A DNA stretch of 64,000 bases from Maylandia zebra (taxonomy: Eukaryota; Chordata; Actinopteri; Cichliformes; Cichlidae). The translations under genes were made by a program, and so were the position numbers. Under the pieces are notes generated by a model. The model saw only the letters and a list, made by a program, of their open reading frames with translations. It was not told the origin of the DNA and ran no database searches. Below are positions 22,460 through 33,238 of this stretch, piece after piece (positions within the stretch are counted from its first letter, which is position 1; each line of letters begins with the position of its first letter). The DNA lies in NCBI RefSeq assembly GCF_041146795.1, contig NC_135185.1, positions 24,374,529-24,438,528 on the forward strand, written 5' to 3'.

Positions 22460-23443
22460 TACAGGTACACCTTGCTAGTACTGGGGTGGACCCTTCTTTG
22501 CCTTCAGAGCTTCTGTCTTCATGGCATAGATTCAACAAGGTAATGGAATCATTTCTCAGTTTATGGTCCAAACATGTGTGGAAACAATTCAAGAAATCAG
22601 TTTGAGATGAGTGTACCCATGATGGGCACACTGTGGTAATAAAGGAATAGGCACGGTCAGCAACAATACTCGGGTAGGCTGTGGGGTATAATTGGTGCTC
22701 AGCTTGTATTAAGAGGGCCAAAATCTGACAACATTGCACCAACACCACCAGCCTGAGCAGCTGATCCAAGGTCGGATCAATGTATGCTTTCTTCTAGTTT
22801 ACGCTACATTTTGATAGTATCATTTGAACATTGTAGCAGACATCAAGACTCATCAGAGCCGGAAACATTTGCCCTCTCTTCTGATGTCTAGTTTTGGAAA
22901 GCCTCAGTTTTTTGTTCTTAGCTGACAGGAGAGGTACCCAGTGTGGTCTTCTGCTGCTGTAGCCCATCTGCTTCAAGAGTCCACACACTGTGCATTTAAA
23001 GAAGCTCCTCTGTATAGTTTGGTTGTAACAAGTGGTTATTTGAGTTGGTGTCATTTTCAGATCAGGTAGAAGCTGTTTGACTGTCCTTTGACAACAAGAA
23101 GTCATTTTCACCATTTTCATTTTCTAGGTGAAAATGGCTTTTGCTATTTTTTCAGATCCTCTATGAACCTGAGTGATGGTTGTGCAGGGAAATCACAGTA
23201 GATAAGGAGGTTTGAATTTCTCACATCAGCCCACCTGACACCAACAACCTTATCACATTCAAAGCCACATATGTGATCTACTGTCCAGATGCTCAGTGTG
23301 AACTTCAGCAGGTTGTCTTGACCGTGTCTAAATGCCTAAATGCACTGAGAGGTTGCAATGTGATTGGCTGTTTAGATTAATGATGACTAGATTAATAAGC
23401 AATTGAACAGGTGTACCTAATAAAGTGTCTGGTGAGTGTATAT
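22460..23443 (-). mobile_element. Decayed Tc1-like transposon (second family)
   Basis: On the minus strand the terminal sequence ACTCACCAGACACTTTATTA leads into broken transposase frames. KMTPTQITTCYNQTIQRS and KQMGYSSRRPHWVPLLSAKN near 23060-22905, then YPTAYPSIVADRAYSFITTVCPSW near 22720-22640, match a common fish Tc1-like family (…QMGYSSRRPHRVPLLSAKNRKRRL… and …TAYLSIVADHVHPFMATVYPS…). The 5' region also keeps the leader ATTGCTTATTAATCTAGT. The start and the central catalytic part are missing, and stops and frameshifts are frequent. The far end (ACAGGTACACCTTGCTAGTA, 22462 on) is the family's 3' region. Confidence 0.75.
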
Positions 23444-23904
23444 GATGGGTTTAAGTGACACTGCGCGAGCTGTCTAAGCCAATAGTGCCAAAAGAAATAT
23501 CTAAAAAAAAAAACAACTCCAGGGTTTGTCAGGTGGCCACAGGCTCTTTGTCCGTAATGAGTTCTTCCTTTTTCCTGTCACTGACTATAATGTCAGCTGA
23601 CATCAATCAAGCAGTACAGAAATTTATTTGTTAGAAAGCACAAGACACAGACCAAAAAAAAAAATTCTTCTGCTTGAAAAAACAGCTAATGGAGCACGAG
23701 TCTGTGAGGTCATGTCAGGGGGGCTCATATCAAACTGAGAGTGAGGTCACATTTTTAAGTGAAAAATTCATTTCAGTTCAATTTTATTTCTGTAGCTTTG
23801 AAGAAAATGTGTCTGAGAAAGATGGACTAATTAGGGGTAACTGATTTTACTAATTAATGGTCTAAATAAGTACCAAGAAAAAGAGTAACCACGAAAAAAG
23901 GAGA

Positions 23905-24421
23905 CCTATCTCAGGACCTGTACACCTCCAGGACATTGCGGCGTGCAGCTCGGATCTCAGCTGACCCTTCTCACCCTGGACACAGTCTGTTTGACCTGCT
24001 CCCCTCAGGCAGGAGGCTCCGGTCCATTCGCACCAGAACCTCTCGCCATAAGAACAGTTTCTTCCCCTCTGCTGTTGGACACATGAACAATAACCATATG
24101 ACTGTTCCCGCTACTAACACATGACCCTACGCTGTGTTCACTGCATCATTCCATGTTTGGCACTGATCACCACCTGCACTCATGTATATATCTTTCAACG
24201 TAGCACTCTTAATTCTTATTCTCATGTATATATCTCATGTATAGCTCATGCACATATCTTTCTACGTAGCACTTTTAATTCTTATCCCTACTTTTATTTT
24301 TTCATGTCTATTTAAGTGCTATTTATGACACTATGTTTGCACTGAAGCACCGCAGCAATTTCCTAATGTTGTAAACCTGCTCAACATTTGGCAATAAACC
24401 CCTTTCTGATTCTGATTCTGA
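23905..24421 (+). mobile_element. 5'-truncated L2-like LINE, 3' end
   Basis: The plus strand encodes the end of a LINE ORF2 (DPSHPGHSLFDLLPSGRRLRSIRTRTSRHKNSFFPSAVGHMNN, stop near 24122). A 3' UTR of about 290 bases follows, with a tail of repeated TTCTGA units (CTGATTCTGATTCTGA, ending 24421). The protein wording and short simple-repeat tail instead of poly(A) fit the CR1/L2 group. Confidence 0.75.
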
Positions 24422-26267
24422 ATAGAATAGGATCGAGTGCATGTACATGTATATATTACCCTGAGTACTCCCATAGTACACCTGCAAGCCACAGCTTCCA
24501 GCGCTAGGATTGGTCAAAGTGTAGTTATACTTCCTGACACACTGATTCAATGCTAGCTTTCCAAATGGCAGTAAGGTGGACCCTCACATAATGGGAGCAA
24601 TTTAAGCCAAGCTGTCAGCGGTCTTCATTGCAGCACCATATCTCAGTTTGCACTGCTTCATCCTGTTACATTTTTGTACAGTCAGACCACCAGTGCAATT
24701 TACTGCCTCATTCATCCATCATTCCTGAGAGAGCAGGCTGTCTGACACGTGCCACTGCTGAAACGCTGCCAACATCCAGGCAGAGGAAGGGCTTCACTAA
24801 CAAAACCTATTGATCCAGAGGTACTTGTCTTCTCTGATGTGCTTACTTTACTTACAAAGATGCCAGTCTGTTACAGAGTCAAGGGGAACTGAAGGTGAAG
24901 GCTATTCAGTGATAGGCGATGCTTATCTGATAGTCTGGATGGAAAAAAAGAGGCAAAAAGAACACTCAGGTGGAGCACATGCACTTTCCAGCCTTTGTTG
25001 TTGTGTAACAGCAACCTGAGGAGTGTGTCACTTTAAATACATGTGGAAAAAAAAGCAAAGCCTTCCCATCGAGCACCTTTGAGTTTTTATAATTTTCTTT
25101 TCTTTCTTTTGAACAACACTTACCATCGTTTTTTATTTTATTTTAAGATTTGTCTGTGGACATGTGGATTATCACCATCACAATCTTGTTTTTCTGAAGT
25201 TTTCTGAAACACACAAGTGAAGTAGGAGAATTTCACTCACCAACACATGAGCACAGACTTCTTGGATGAGCTGTCAGGACAATGAACTGCATATCATGCC
25301 AAATTATTTGTGAGATAACAACAGTGCAAATTCTCCAAAAAGCACAATGCTGCAAAGCTTATCTCTTAAAATGGGAGTCCATGGATACCGACTCACTGTT
25401 GGTTAAGAACTCAAGCGGTCATTTGGGGGAGCTGCACTTCTTCTTTTTTCTTTCTAAGTTTTCATGCTCACATTAAGATGACTCAACTCCCATATGGATA
25501 CCAGCAAATCTGCCAGAGACTAGGATGCTAAGAGAACAAACACTGACAAATATTTCACAAAGTTCTTTTATTTACAGTGCTTTCAGTTAAAGTTTAAGAG
25601 TGCAAACATGAATATATCATTCACTCTGACAATTGAGAAAAGTGCATTATTTGAAAAAGAATCATTTTAGATCATAATGTTGTGTGCGTGGTGATGGAAA
25701 GAGCAAATTTATTTTGGTTTGTTAAATGCAAATGTTCTTTCCACATGGCACCTGACCCAGACAGTTGTCTGACAGAAAATACAAACAACGTGACTAAAAA
25801 GCTGAAGTGAAACCACTCTGACCAGTAACTCGCTGATAAGAGACAAAATCAGATCAGCAGTTGCAAATAAGCACAGGCATTTAAATATCTCTTTTCCAGT
25901 CTTGTTGTCCACTCACGGAAGTAGTAAGTCACTGCTAAGGATTTTTATGATTTTAATGAAAATCAGAAGGTGCGATCAAAACAATGTAACCATTTGCACT
26001 GAGTAGTCACTGAGCTTTATTAAAGTAAAGAGCAAACATTTCATCAGTTTTCTGAAATATAAGTTATAGGATAATAAAAAAAAGCTCCCGATCATTTCCT
26101 CTAAAACTGCAAAACTGCACTGAACTCTGCAAAAGATGTGCTCTCTGAATGCCTTTTTTGTTATTTTTGGCCATGCTCCACCAATCCACAAAGTTCAGTG
26201 AAATTCTGCTGGTATTTTTTTGCATAACCTTACTGACAAAAAGTTTTATATGCCTCAATCCCTATGG
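24422..26267. other. Intergenic 3' of gpr65
   Basis: No gene was recognised. The gpr65 3' UTR (minus strand) presumably begins here. An AATAAA-type signal for the minus strand (TTTATT) occurs near 26015, about 250 bases past the stop. Confidence 0.5.
25209..25390. repeat. Dispersed direct duplication, copy 2
   Basis: Same sequence blocks as 20955-21112, about 4.25 kb downstream in the same orientation. It differs by small insertions (CAACACA and a GTCAGGACAATGAA segment) and scattered substitutions. Confidence 0.7.
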
Positions 26268-27233
26268 TTAAATAGGTAACAGAATTCCTCTCTTCTTTTC
26301 CTGCAAAAAGAGGACAATCTGACTGGCACATGCCTGTCCTGTGCTAGTAATGAAGCAGTAAAGCAGTGGGTCGGCAAGACAGTTAAGGCTTGATAGGGCA
26401 ACGCTGATCTTGTAGGGATAGAGGATCCATGCAATGTTCCTGCAGTCATTAACCAGTATGCGAAGAAGCATCATGACATGAATAGGTCCGAAGCAGAACA
26501 AAAGGCCAAGAAGAACCAATGTTAATAGCTTTAAAATCTGCTTTTGTTCCTGCTTGTCAGTGGCCTGATTGGATTTTACAGCTGTGCAAATCCTCCAGGT
26601 GGAAAAGAACACTAGGAGAACTGGAATAATAAACCCCAGAAAGAAGCGCATTACATTAGCCCGGAGGAGAGTCGCTGACAGTGGACTAAAAATGTCAAAG
26701 CACACTGAAAAGTTTTTCTTTTCATGGTATGAGTCCTCCCAGGAGATGGTGCTGGTGTTGAAACAGACCACCAACAACCAAATGGTAACAGTGACTGCTG
26801 CTGCAGTGCTAACTTTCCTCCACCATCTGCACTTTAATGGGTGAACCACTGCTAAGTAGCGGTCAACTGCAATGCAGCAGAGGAGAGCTTCGCTGGTGTA
26901 GAAGTTGGTAAAGAGAATGTATATGGACAGCACACAAACATAACGCCCATGGATCCAAACTCCTCGCCACAGGAAGTCCAACCAGAGAATAAAACAAACA
27001 GTGAAGGTTAGGTCACTCAGCGCCAGACTGAACAGATACACACCGAGCTCGTTCCTCCTTCTAATGTGCTGCCAGGATACGTAGAGGAAGAAGGTGTTGG
27101 AAGGGATGGCGATGGCAACGACAGCCATGTAGAACAACAGAAATGAACTTCTCCCGGCTGCATCGTCGACCAGGTTACATTCTGAATGATTACTGGTCAA
27201 GGTTGAGTTTTCCATTGTAGAGGTTGTGTTCAT
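26268..27233 (-). CDS. gpr65: GPR65 (TDAG8), proton-sensing G-protein-coupled receptor
   Basis: Class A GPCR, 321 residues, single coding exon. TM1 starts FLLFYMAVVAIAIPSN. NELGVYLFSLALSDL (TM2) and the VDRYLAVVHPLK box after TM3 are typical of the GPR4/GPR65/GPR68 group. The closest wording is GPR65: SNQATDKQEQKQILKLL before TM6, CFGPIHVMMLLRI in TM6 and KISVALSSLNCLADPLLYCFITSTGQ in TM7 with the group's DPxxY variant. N-terminal NST/NHS sites may be glycosylated. The Met at 27233 is chosen because an acceptor (ttatttttctacaag|gt) lies 9 bases upstream, giving a 5' UTR intron. The frame stays open to 27332 but that part has no family support. In mammals the receptor signals acidic pH through Gs and cAMP, mainly in leukocytes. 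It converges tail to tail with kcnk10, as in human. Confidence 0.88.
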   Translation of the reverse strand: MNTTSTMENSTLTSNHSECNLVDDAAGRSSFLLFYMAVVAIAIPSNTFFLYVSWQHIRRRNELGVYLFSLALSDLTFTVCFILWLDFLWRGVWIHGRYVCVLSIYILFTNFYTSEALLCCIAVDRYLAVVHPLKCRWWRKVSTAAAVTVTIWLLVVCFNTSTISWEDSYHEKKNFSVCFDIFSPLSATLLRANVMRFFLGFIIPVLLVFFSTWRICTAVKSNQATDKQEQKQILKLLTLVLLGLLFCFGPIHVMMLLRILVNDCRNIAWILYPYKISVALSSLNCLADPLLYCFITSTGQACASQIVLFLQEKKRGILLPI

Positions 27234-27333
27234 ATGCTTACACCTTGTAGAAAAATAAGGAAGCAATACATGAATGGATGTAAATACACAATACCTGTAA
27301 GAGTCTCTACCAAGTTCACAGACCTGCCACATG

Positions 27334-29019
27334 ACTACATCTCAACTCATGAAAGGACTTTTTAAAGTTGGCAAGTCTGACACCACTGGGAACTACAAAT
27401 TATCAATGGAATGTGAAAATGGAGAACTCTACCTATGCACTATTTTTTTAAAAAGAGGAAAATTTACTACTTAGAAAGAATAGTTGAAAGATGCTGTTGA
27501 GTGTAAGCCCTTTTGTTTTGGTAGTTTAAGATTAAAAGGCAGAGTGTTTCAATTGTGCGGATTGATTTGACATTCAGCATGAGTGTGAGTCAACCTTATG
27601 CAAGTGCAATTAAATTGTTACAATAGCCTCGCTTTTGCAGCATTGGGTTGTTTACCCAGTGTTTTGAGTTCATGGAGTTTTTAGTTATATTTGAATATTT
27701 TCTGTTCGCTCTTAGTTTGCTTTATTTGCCCCGACCCCACTTTTTCCTTAGTTACCATTTATTTTTGTTTATATTGTTCTATATATATTTTCCCGTTTAG
27801 TCTTGTTCTCAGTTCCTGGTTGCTTTAGAGTTTTTTTTTTCCTATGTCAATTCCCCTGTAACAAACTCATTCGTGTCTGTTTCCCTGTTATCACGTTTCA
27901 CCATATACCTTACTGTAAAACAATTTCCTGTCATTTTTACAAGATTTGTTTAGGCTTTGGTTGTGTGCTATTTCAATGAACAAGCTTGCTACACTGGCAC
28001 TGTGTTTCACTTTTCCTCACAGTTACATTTCCTGATATTGTCTACCACGAAAAACATGTGAAAAGTTGCAAATACAACTTTTCCTAAGTACTCTAAATTC
28101 TCAGTTATATTGCAACATGATAGAAAATCCTAAGGTCACATTTTTATTGCAATGGAATTATTTGATAGGGGCTTGTTAAATTTTTTTTTATAGTATTCCT
28201 TTAAACCATAAAGTCATATTAACAAAGTACTTACTCTGTATCAAGTTGTATTTCCACTCAAATTTCTATAAATTCTTAGAATAAAACCAATAAAACAGAT
28301 GAAAGGCTGACGTATTCTGTTTCTTCGTCTTCACCGCTTAATCAATCTGCTAGAAAGAAGAGGAAGGGTCAGCAGCTGCTGCATTTTATCCTTAACAACT
28401 GTATCATTTACTGGGTGACAGGATATGACAAAACAAACTACAGGACCAGGTGATTTTAATTTAAGCCCATATGAAAGTGTGTGTCTCTGTTTGGCGTGTC
28501 AACAGACATGAACTCAGGTAGAGGTGATGCCAATAATCGTCCCATAAAGTGATAGATGTCTTTTCAGCTCGTTGTTTGAACAGCGCAGATATGTCTTTAT
28601 GGTTTTGTTTCAATGACTGCACGCTCTAAAAGAACAGATGCTTTTTTTTATTAGTATCTCATGGAAGCATGAATAGCTGTCAAGTGTTATAAATACAAGT
28701 GGTTAGTAGGAAAATTCCACAGTGTGCTTCTCTTTGTGCAAAAATACACTCAAATATTCAAGTGCAGTGATACACAATAATACTGAACACTGGATCAAAA
28801 TGAAACTATTAACACCACAGCCAAATATTTCAAATTACACAAATCACAGTTAAAATTAAACATCACATTAAAGACAAATATACAGAAGAAATAAAAAAAA
28901 TAATTAATATGCCTAAACTTAGATCACATGTAGGTTACATATAGGTTGCACAGCCCCAAATAATAGTTAGATTTTCATTATATTTACATTTTATGTTGAA
29001 AGAAGGGGAAAGAAATCAT
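27334..29019. other. Intergenic between the two proton-sensing-type receptors
   Basis: Holds the presumed upstream part of gpr65 and the 3' UTR of the neighbouring receptor (both minus strand). Nothing else was recognised. Confidence 0.5.
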
Positions 29020-29961
29020 TCAAACAGAGCTATCACTGTGCTTTCCACGCATAAAAAGCCACCTCACATTTTGTGCAGTTTTCTTAATCTCTGTCTTTGC
29101 GCTCTCATTGATTAGACAGTATATTATAGGATCCAGTGTACTGTTTAGCGTTGTGGTGGCAACTGTCACCATGAATGCACTTTTGAGCCTAGTTGCCCAG
29201 ACGCAGGACCCAGGCTCCAGTATAGCCCTGAGCAGCATGACCAACTGGTAGGGCATAAAAGACACTATGTAGGTTAGAAGGAGTAGCAATAACAGCCATC
29301 CCACTTTCCTGCGGTCTTCCACTTGGATGGAGGTGTTACATTTGATAGAGCGCATGATGTTATGATAGCAAAAAGTCATGATGAAGGTAGGAACCAAGAA
29401 ACTCAAGGCGAACCTTGTAAGGGCAACAGCGGCATCTTCTTGTGTCATGGGTATCTGCTGATCACACAAGTATCTTGAAGCTTGCAGCGCCCCCATGTGG
29501 TGAAGTAAGACAATGTGGAGGGCAATCTCCAAAGCCCAGACAGCTATACTCACAAGCACTGCTGTCCTCACCTCCCTGATCCAGTTAAAGTGGAGTGGGT
29601 AGACCACTGCCAGATAGCGATCAGCACAGATGCAGCAAAGGAGACCAGAACCAACAAAAAAGCTGTTGTACATGATTACAGCCATGAGGTTGCAAAGTTC
29701 GTCACCTATGTGTTGCCCCATGGCCTGTACTATCCAAATAGGCAGAGTGACTGTGTATAGTAGGTCAGAAATGCACAGGCTGACAAGATAGACTGCCATG
29801 CTGTTCCCCTTCTTCATCAGCATCCAGGCCACATACAGAGACAGGCAGTTGGCTGGAAAGCCCACACTAAAAAAAAGAGAGTACGCCGTTGGATACATGT
29901 ACCTCTGCACCGAGGAGTTAGCCGTGCATGAGTTTGTGTTGTTGGTGATCGTCGAGTCCAT
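29020..29961 (-). CDS. Proton-sensing-family GPCR (GPR4/GPR65/GPR132-like)
   Basis: An intact class A receptor of 313 residues in one coding exon. Seen: N-terminal NNT and NSS glycosylation sites, TM1 AYSLFFSVGFPANCLSLYVAW, TM2 AVYLVSLCISDLLYTVTLPIW, TM3 ending CICADRYLAVVYPLHF, TM6 SFMPYQLVMLLRAIL and TM7 with LDPIIYCLINESAKTEIKK. DPIIYCLIN and LCCICADRYLAVVYPL are closest to GPR4 and GPR132, but the neighbour is gpr65, so an old tandem duplicate is likely. The extracellular face keeps histidines (for example GQHIGDE) that could titrate; a role in pH sensing is inferred. It lies on the same strand as gpr65, 1.8 kb upstream of it. Fish have several members of this family and I cannot assign the exact orthologue. 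Confidence 0.8.
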   Translation of the reverse strand: MDSTITNNTNSCTANSSVQRYMYPTAYSLFFSVGFPANCLSLYVAWMLMKKGNSMAVYLVSLCISDLLYTVTLPIWIVQAMGQHIGDELCNLMAVIMYNSFFVGSGLLCCICADRYLAVVYPLHFNWIREVRTAVLVSIAVWALEIALHIVLLHHMGALQASRYLCDQQIPMTQEDAAVALTRFALSFLVPTFIMTFCYHNIMRSIKCNTSIQVEDRRKVGWLLLLLLLTYIVSFMPYQLVMLLRAILEPGSCVWATRLKSAFMVTVATTTLNSTLDPIIYCLINESAKTEIKKTAQNVRWLFMRGKHSDSSV

Positions 29962-32900
29962 CCTGACACAGCGGTGACTGAAGCCCGAATGGGAAGCTCA
30001 TTCGATTCGAGATCTGAAAATGCAAATAATGGGGAAGTGTTGTTGTGCTCAAAATAAAAACAGTGTTTGATGATTTACGGAAGCTGTCCTGTTTTTACAG
30101 TACTAAGCAAAATGTGCTCATCAAGTTTCTTAATTCCGTGTCCGAGTACTGGTGAATGTAAAATCCCACAAATGCAACAGAATTAGAAAACACTTCACAA
30201 GTATATGTTTGTGTTTTTTAAACCGTGGAAATGTGCCAAAATGTATCATTTACTTTATTAGAGTGTCCCCATTCTATACACTCTGTATAACTTTCCAGGA
30301 ACAGCATATATTTGCATGTCATGGCGTTCTGCCAGTGTAGCTCAGAGGATTAAAGTGGGATATGGCCACTGTAAACACTGCAACAGTTACATCCTTTTTG
30401 CACACGCTCTTTTCTACTCTGTAATATTCCCGTTAACGTTCTTGATATTTATTTATAATAAACTCTGTCAATCCTTGATATTTATTATTGAGTGATCTGT
30501 GTATATTGGGCTATTGCTTAAATGTCTTAAATGTGTAACATATGCTATTGTTAAATAGTGTAGTCTGTTTCTGTTACTGTTATTTATACTGCAGCAACTG
30601 TAACCCACATAATTTCCTTAGGGATTAATAAAGTATGCTGATTCTGGTTGATTAATTCAACTTCTGAAAGTGAAAAAGAAAATAGGAATACTGCGTTTAT
30701 TTAAGTCTAAAATCTAATTTTAATGTAGTGAAGTAGATTTTGAGTAGGATTTTACGTGATGTCCGCGAATGCAGCACTGACATCCACACCTTCCCAGCTG
30801 ATAATTAGCGGCCTTATAAGAAACAGCTGCGCTTCACTATGCACGGAGGCATTTGGTAGTCTGTTCTATCCAAGGTGGTCAAGCGCGTTAAGTGGTTAAG
30901 CGTTGCAGAGCGGTTTGATTTCTTCAGGAAAGCCGCTCATTCTAGTATTGCCCTTAGAGAGTGTTAAGTGGGACTCAGTCGTCAAGGGTGGAACTTGACG
31001 ACTGTTTCCCTCTTTTGTTACAGAATTGTGCCATACTGCTGCTGTCTTGTTCAGTCTTGTTCGCTTTTATTCTGTCTTGTTGTGGCCTGTTGTCATCTTA
31101 TGGACTGGCCTTGACTGACTCCTGGCTTTATAGTCTTTTACTCGGAATTGTTTGATATATTTTAATCTTGCGTTTATAAATAACTGTATCTTAGGGTGTG
31201 TTTGTTTTATTTCTCTTTTATTAATTTGTTTAACGTTTTATGCTTTGTTTTGTTGCTTTAGTGGAGGTGCGGCCGCTTGTTGAGGGGCTAGGCACGTGAG
31301 ATGGAATCCCCTCCCCGATGCGTGAGAGTGTACACACCGGGCATAGGTAGACTGCACCATTTAGATTTCAGTGTGAGTGACAGTGAGGTTTGCAGTGGAA
31401 CTATACGGGTCAGTAATTGGTGGCACCCTTGGGAACTCCTCTAGGTTGCCTCCTCAAGTCGTCGTTCTCCACTATTTGTTTAGTTATTTTATTGAGCTGC
31501 TTTTGTTCTAGGGTAGCATAGTGACAGCGAGCCTGGTCATTTTAATCACTGTTTGTTAATAAAGTCTTCTAATTGACAGTCTTGCGGTCTCAGCCCTGTT
31601 ACCTTAAGAACTTTTCTGATTTTACAGTTCTGTTTTTTAGTATTTTCCGTAATAAATTTTGATTTGTAAAATTGATCAGCCTCACCTCTGCTATTAATAA
31701 GGAGCCTGTGGGCTTTGGTAGCTAGTGTAACATTTACATTGGCTATAGAAATCTTTCCTGGGGTGTAACTCCCTCCCCAGGTGGCGTTGTCAACATCCTG
31801 TGGTCTCCTTAACTGGTTATCCTCCTTCGTGCCACCACATTAACAAAGGTACTCGGCTTGAATCAGTAAAGTAACGAAAAAAAAAGCTTTATTTTCTGTT
31901 GCCTATATTGTAGAGGGTGACTTTGCTTCTAAACGGGAAAATGAGTAGGGAAGAGGTTTGTGGGATTCGGTAGGCAGGGGAGCCCTAAAATCTGCTTTAA
32001 CTGCTCAATTTGGGGGGGGGAGTCACAACTCACAATAATTTCTATTGTGGGCTCCAGTAGATTTTCTTGGTGTACAGGCTCTGATAACCTGATCTGCTGC
32101 TGTTTGTGGATGTACACAACTGAATTCAACAAGATGTCTGCAGATGTTTCATGCGTTGTCCTGTATTTCCATTCTCTACGCTGACAGTACACTACGTGCT
32201 GTCTTTTTTTTTTTCTCTCCTAGGTGGCATGAAGGTGGAATCATTGATTGAATCTAAGCATCATCAGCTTAACTTCAAATTCATCTCTGCTACACTTAAT
32301 GCAACTTAACTCTGACCATGAAACCACAGCCACACAGCAGTCACACACTGCACTTTACTTTGAATTCACCACAGTTCCCTCTGAACTGGCCCCTGCAGGG
32401 CCAGCTGGATACTGAAGTTCTGCAACCACAACTTGTGGACACCTGCAGTTGTCATGGTGCTGTGCCATCTCTTTGTGTGCCACATACCCTGTTGATTAAT
32501 AGGTGAACAGGACTGCCTTTCATGTGTTACTGTTTAGGCTTTAATCTGTTTCCTGTTTGAAGTCCCACAGTGACCTAAAAATAACTGCCTTCAAATCTGT
32601 TAAACCAAAAGTAATGAGCCTGTTGTGAACATGTAAAAAGTGAAAGAACAGAAATTTGTTTAAAAATGTAAGGAGTAAAAAGCGGTCAGAAAAATAAATA
32701 CTCAAGTGAAGTACAGCCTCCTGAAAATTTTAAGTGCAGTAACAAAATATTTTGTTCTTCGTTACTTCCCACCTCGGGATATTGCAATGTGCACTCTTGA
32801 GACAAAGCAGGCATAGACAGCCCACTAACCACATATCTTGCATAGAGAGCTGGTTCCTGCTTACCAAATAAAGGCTTGTTGGAGTTGCTGCTATCCAGTG

Positions 32901-33238
32901 TATAAAACTCATGCCATCTCTGATTTGTGGCCAGATCTGCTCTAAATGTCCCATGTAGTGGAACACAGACATTTAACTGTGGCAAAATTTAGGAAGTGCA
33001 TTTTATTTAAAATGTTTTGGTGGTTTCTAATAATAGAATTTGACATTGACATTGCACAGATATAAAGTAACTGCAGACCGCTTATAAATCTGCAAAATGT
33101 TAATTTTTCCTACTCAAGCTTTAATTCCATACTTTTTGTCCACATCTTCACTTGTAGTGGGTCACTGGCCCACCAGGGGGGGCTCATGCCACAGATTGAG
33201 AACAGCTACTTTTAACAGCTCACTGAACCTGAAGTATA
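29962..33238. other. Intergenic with repeat remnants
   Basis: No host gene was recognised. Near 30590-30650 the sequence GGGATTAATAAAGTATGCTG resembles a LINE-type 3' tail. 30962-31830 is comparatively GC-rich with an AATAAAG at about 31558 and may be LTR-like, but no matching ends or target duplication were found. A run of nine G lies near 32012. Confidence 0.4.

Noticed and set aside
27234-27332. N-terminal extension of gpr65
   Set aside because: A splice acceptor lies just before the Met at 27233; the extension has no family similarity.
30962-31627. Possible solo LTR (starts TGTTAAGTGG, contains AATAAAG, ends TTTTACA)
   Set aside because: No target-site duplication or second LTR was found; the borders are arbitrary.
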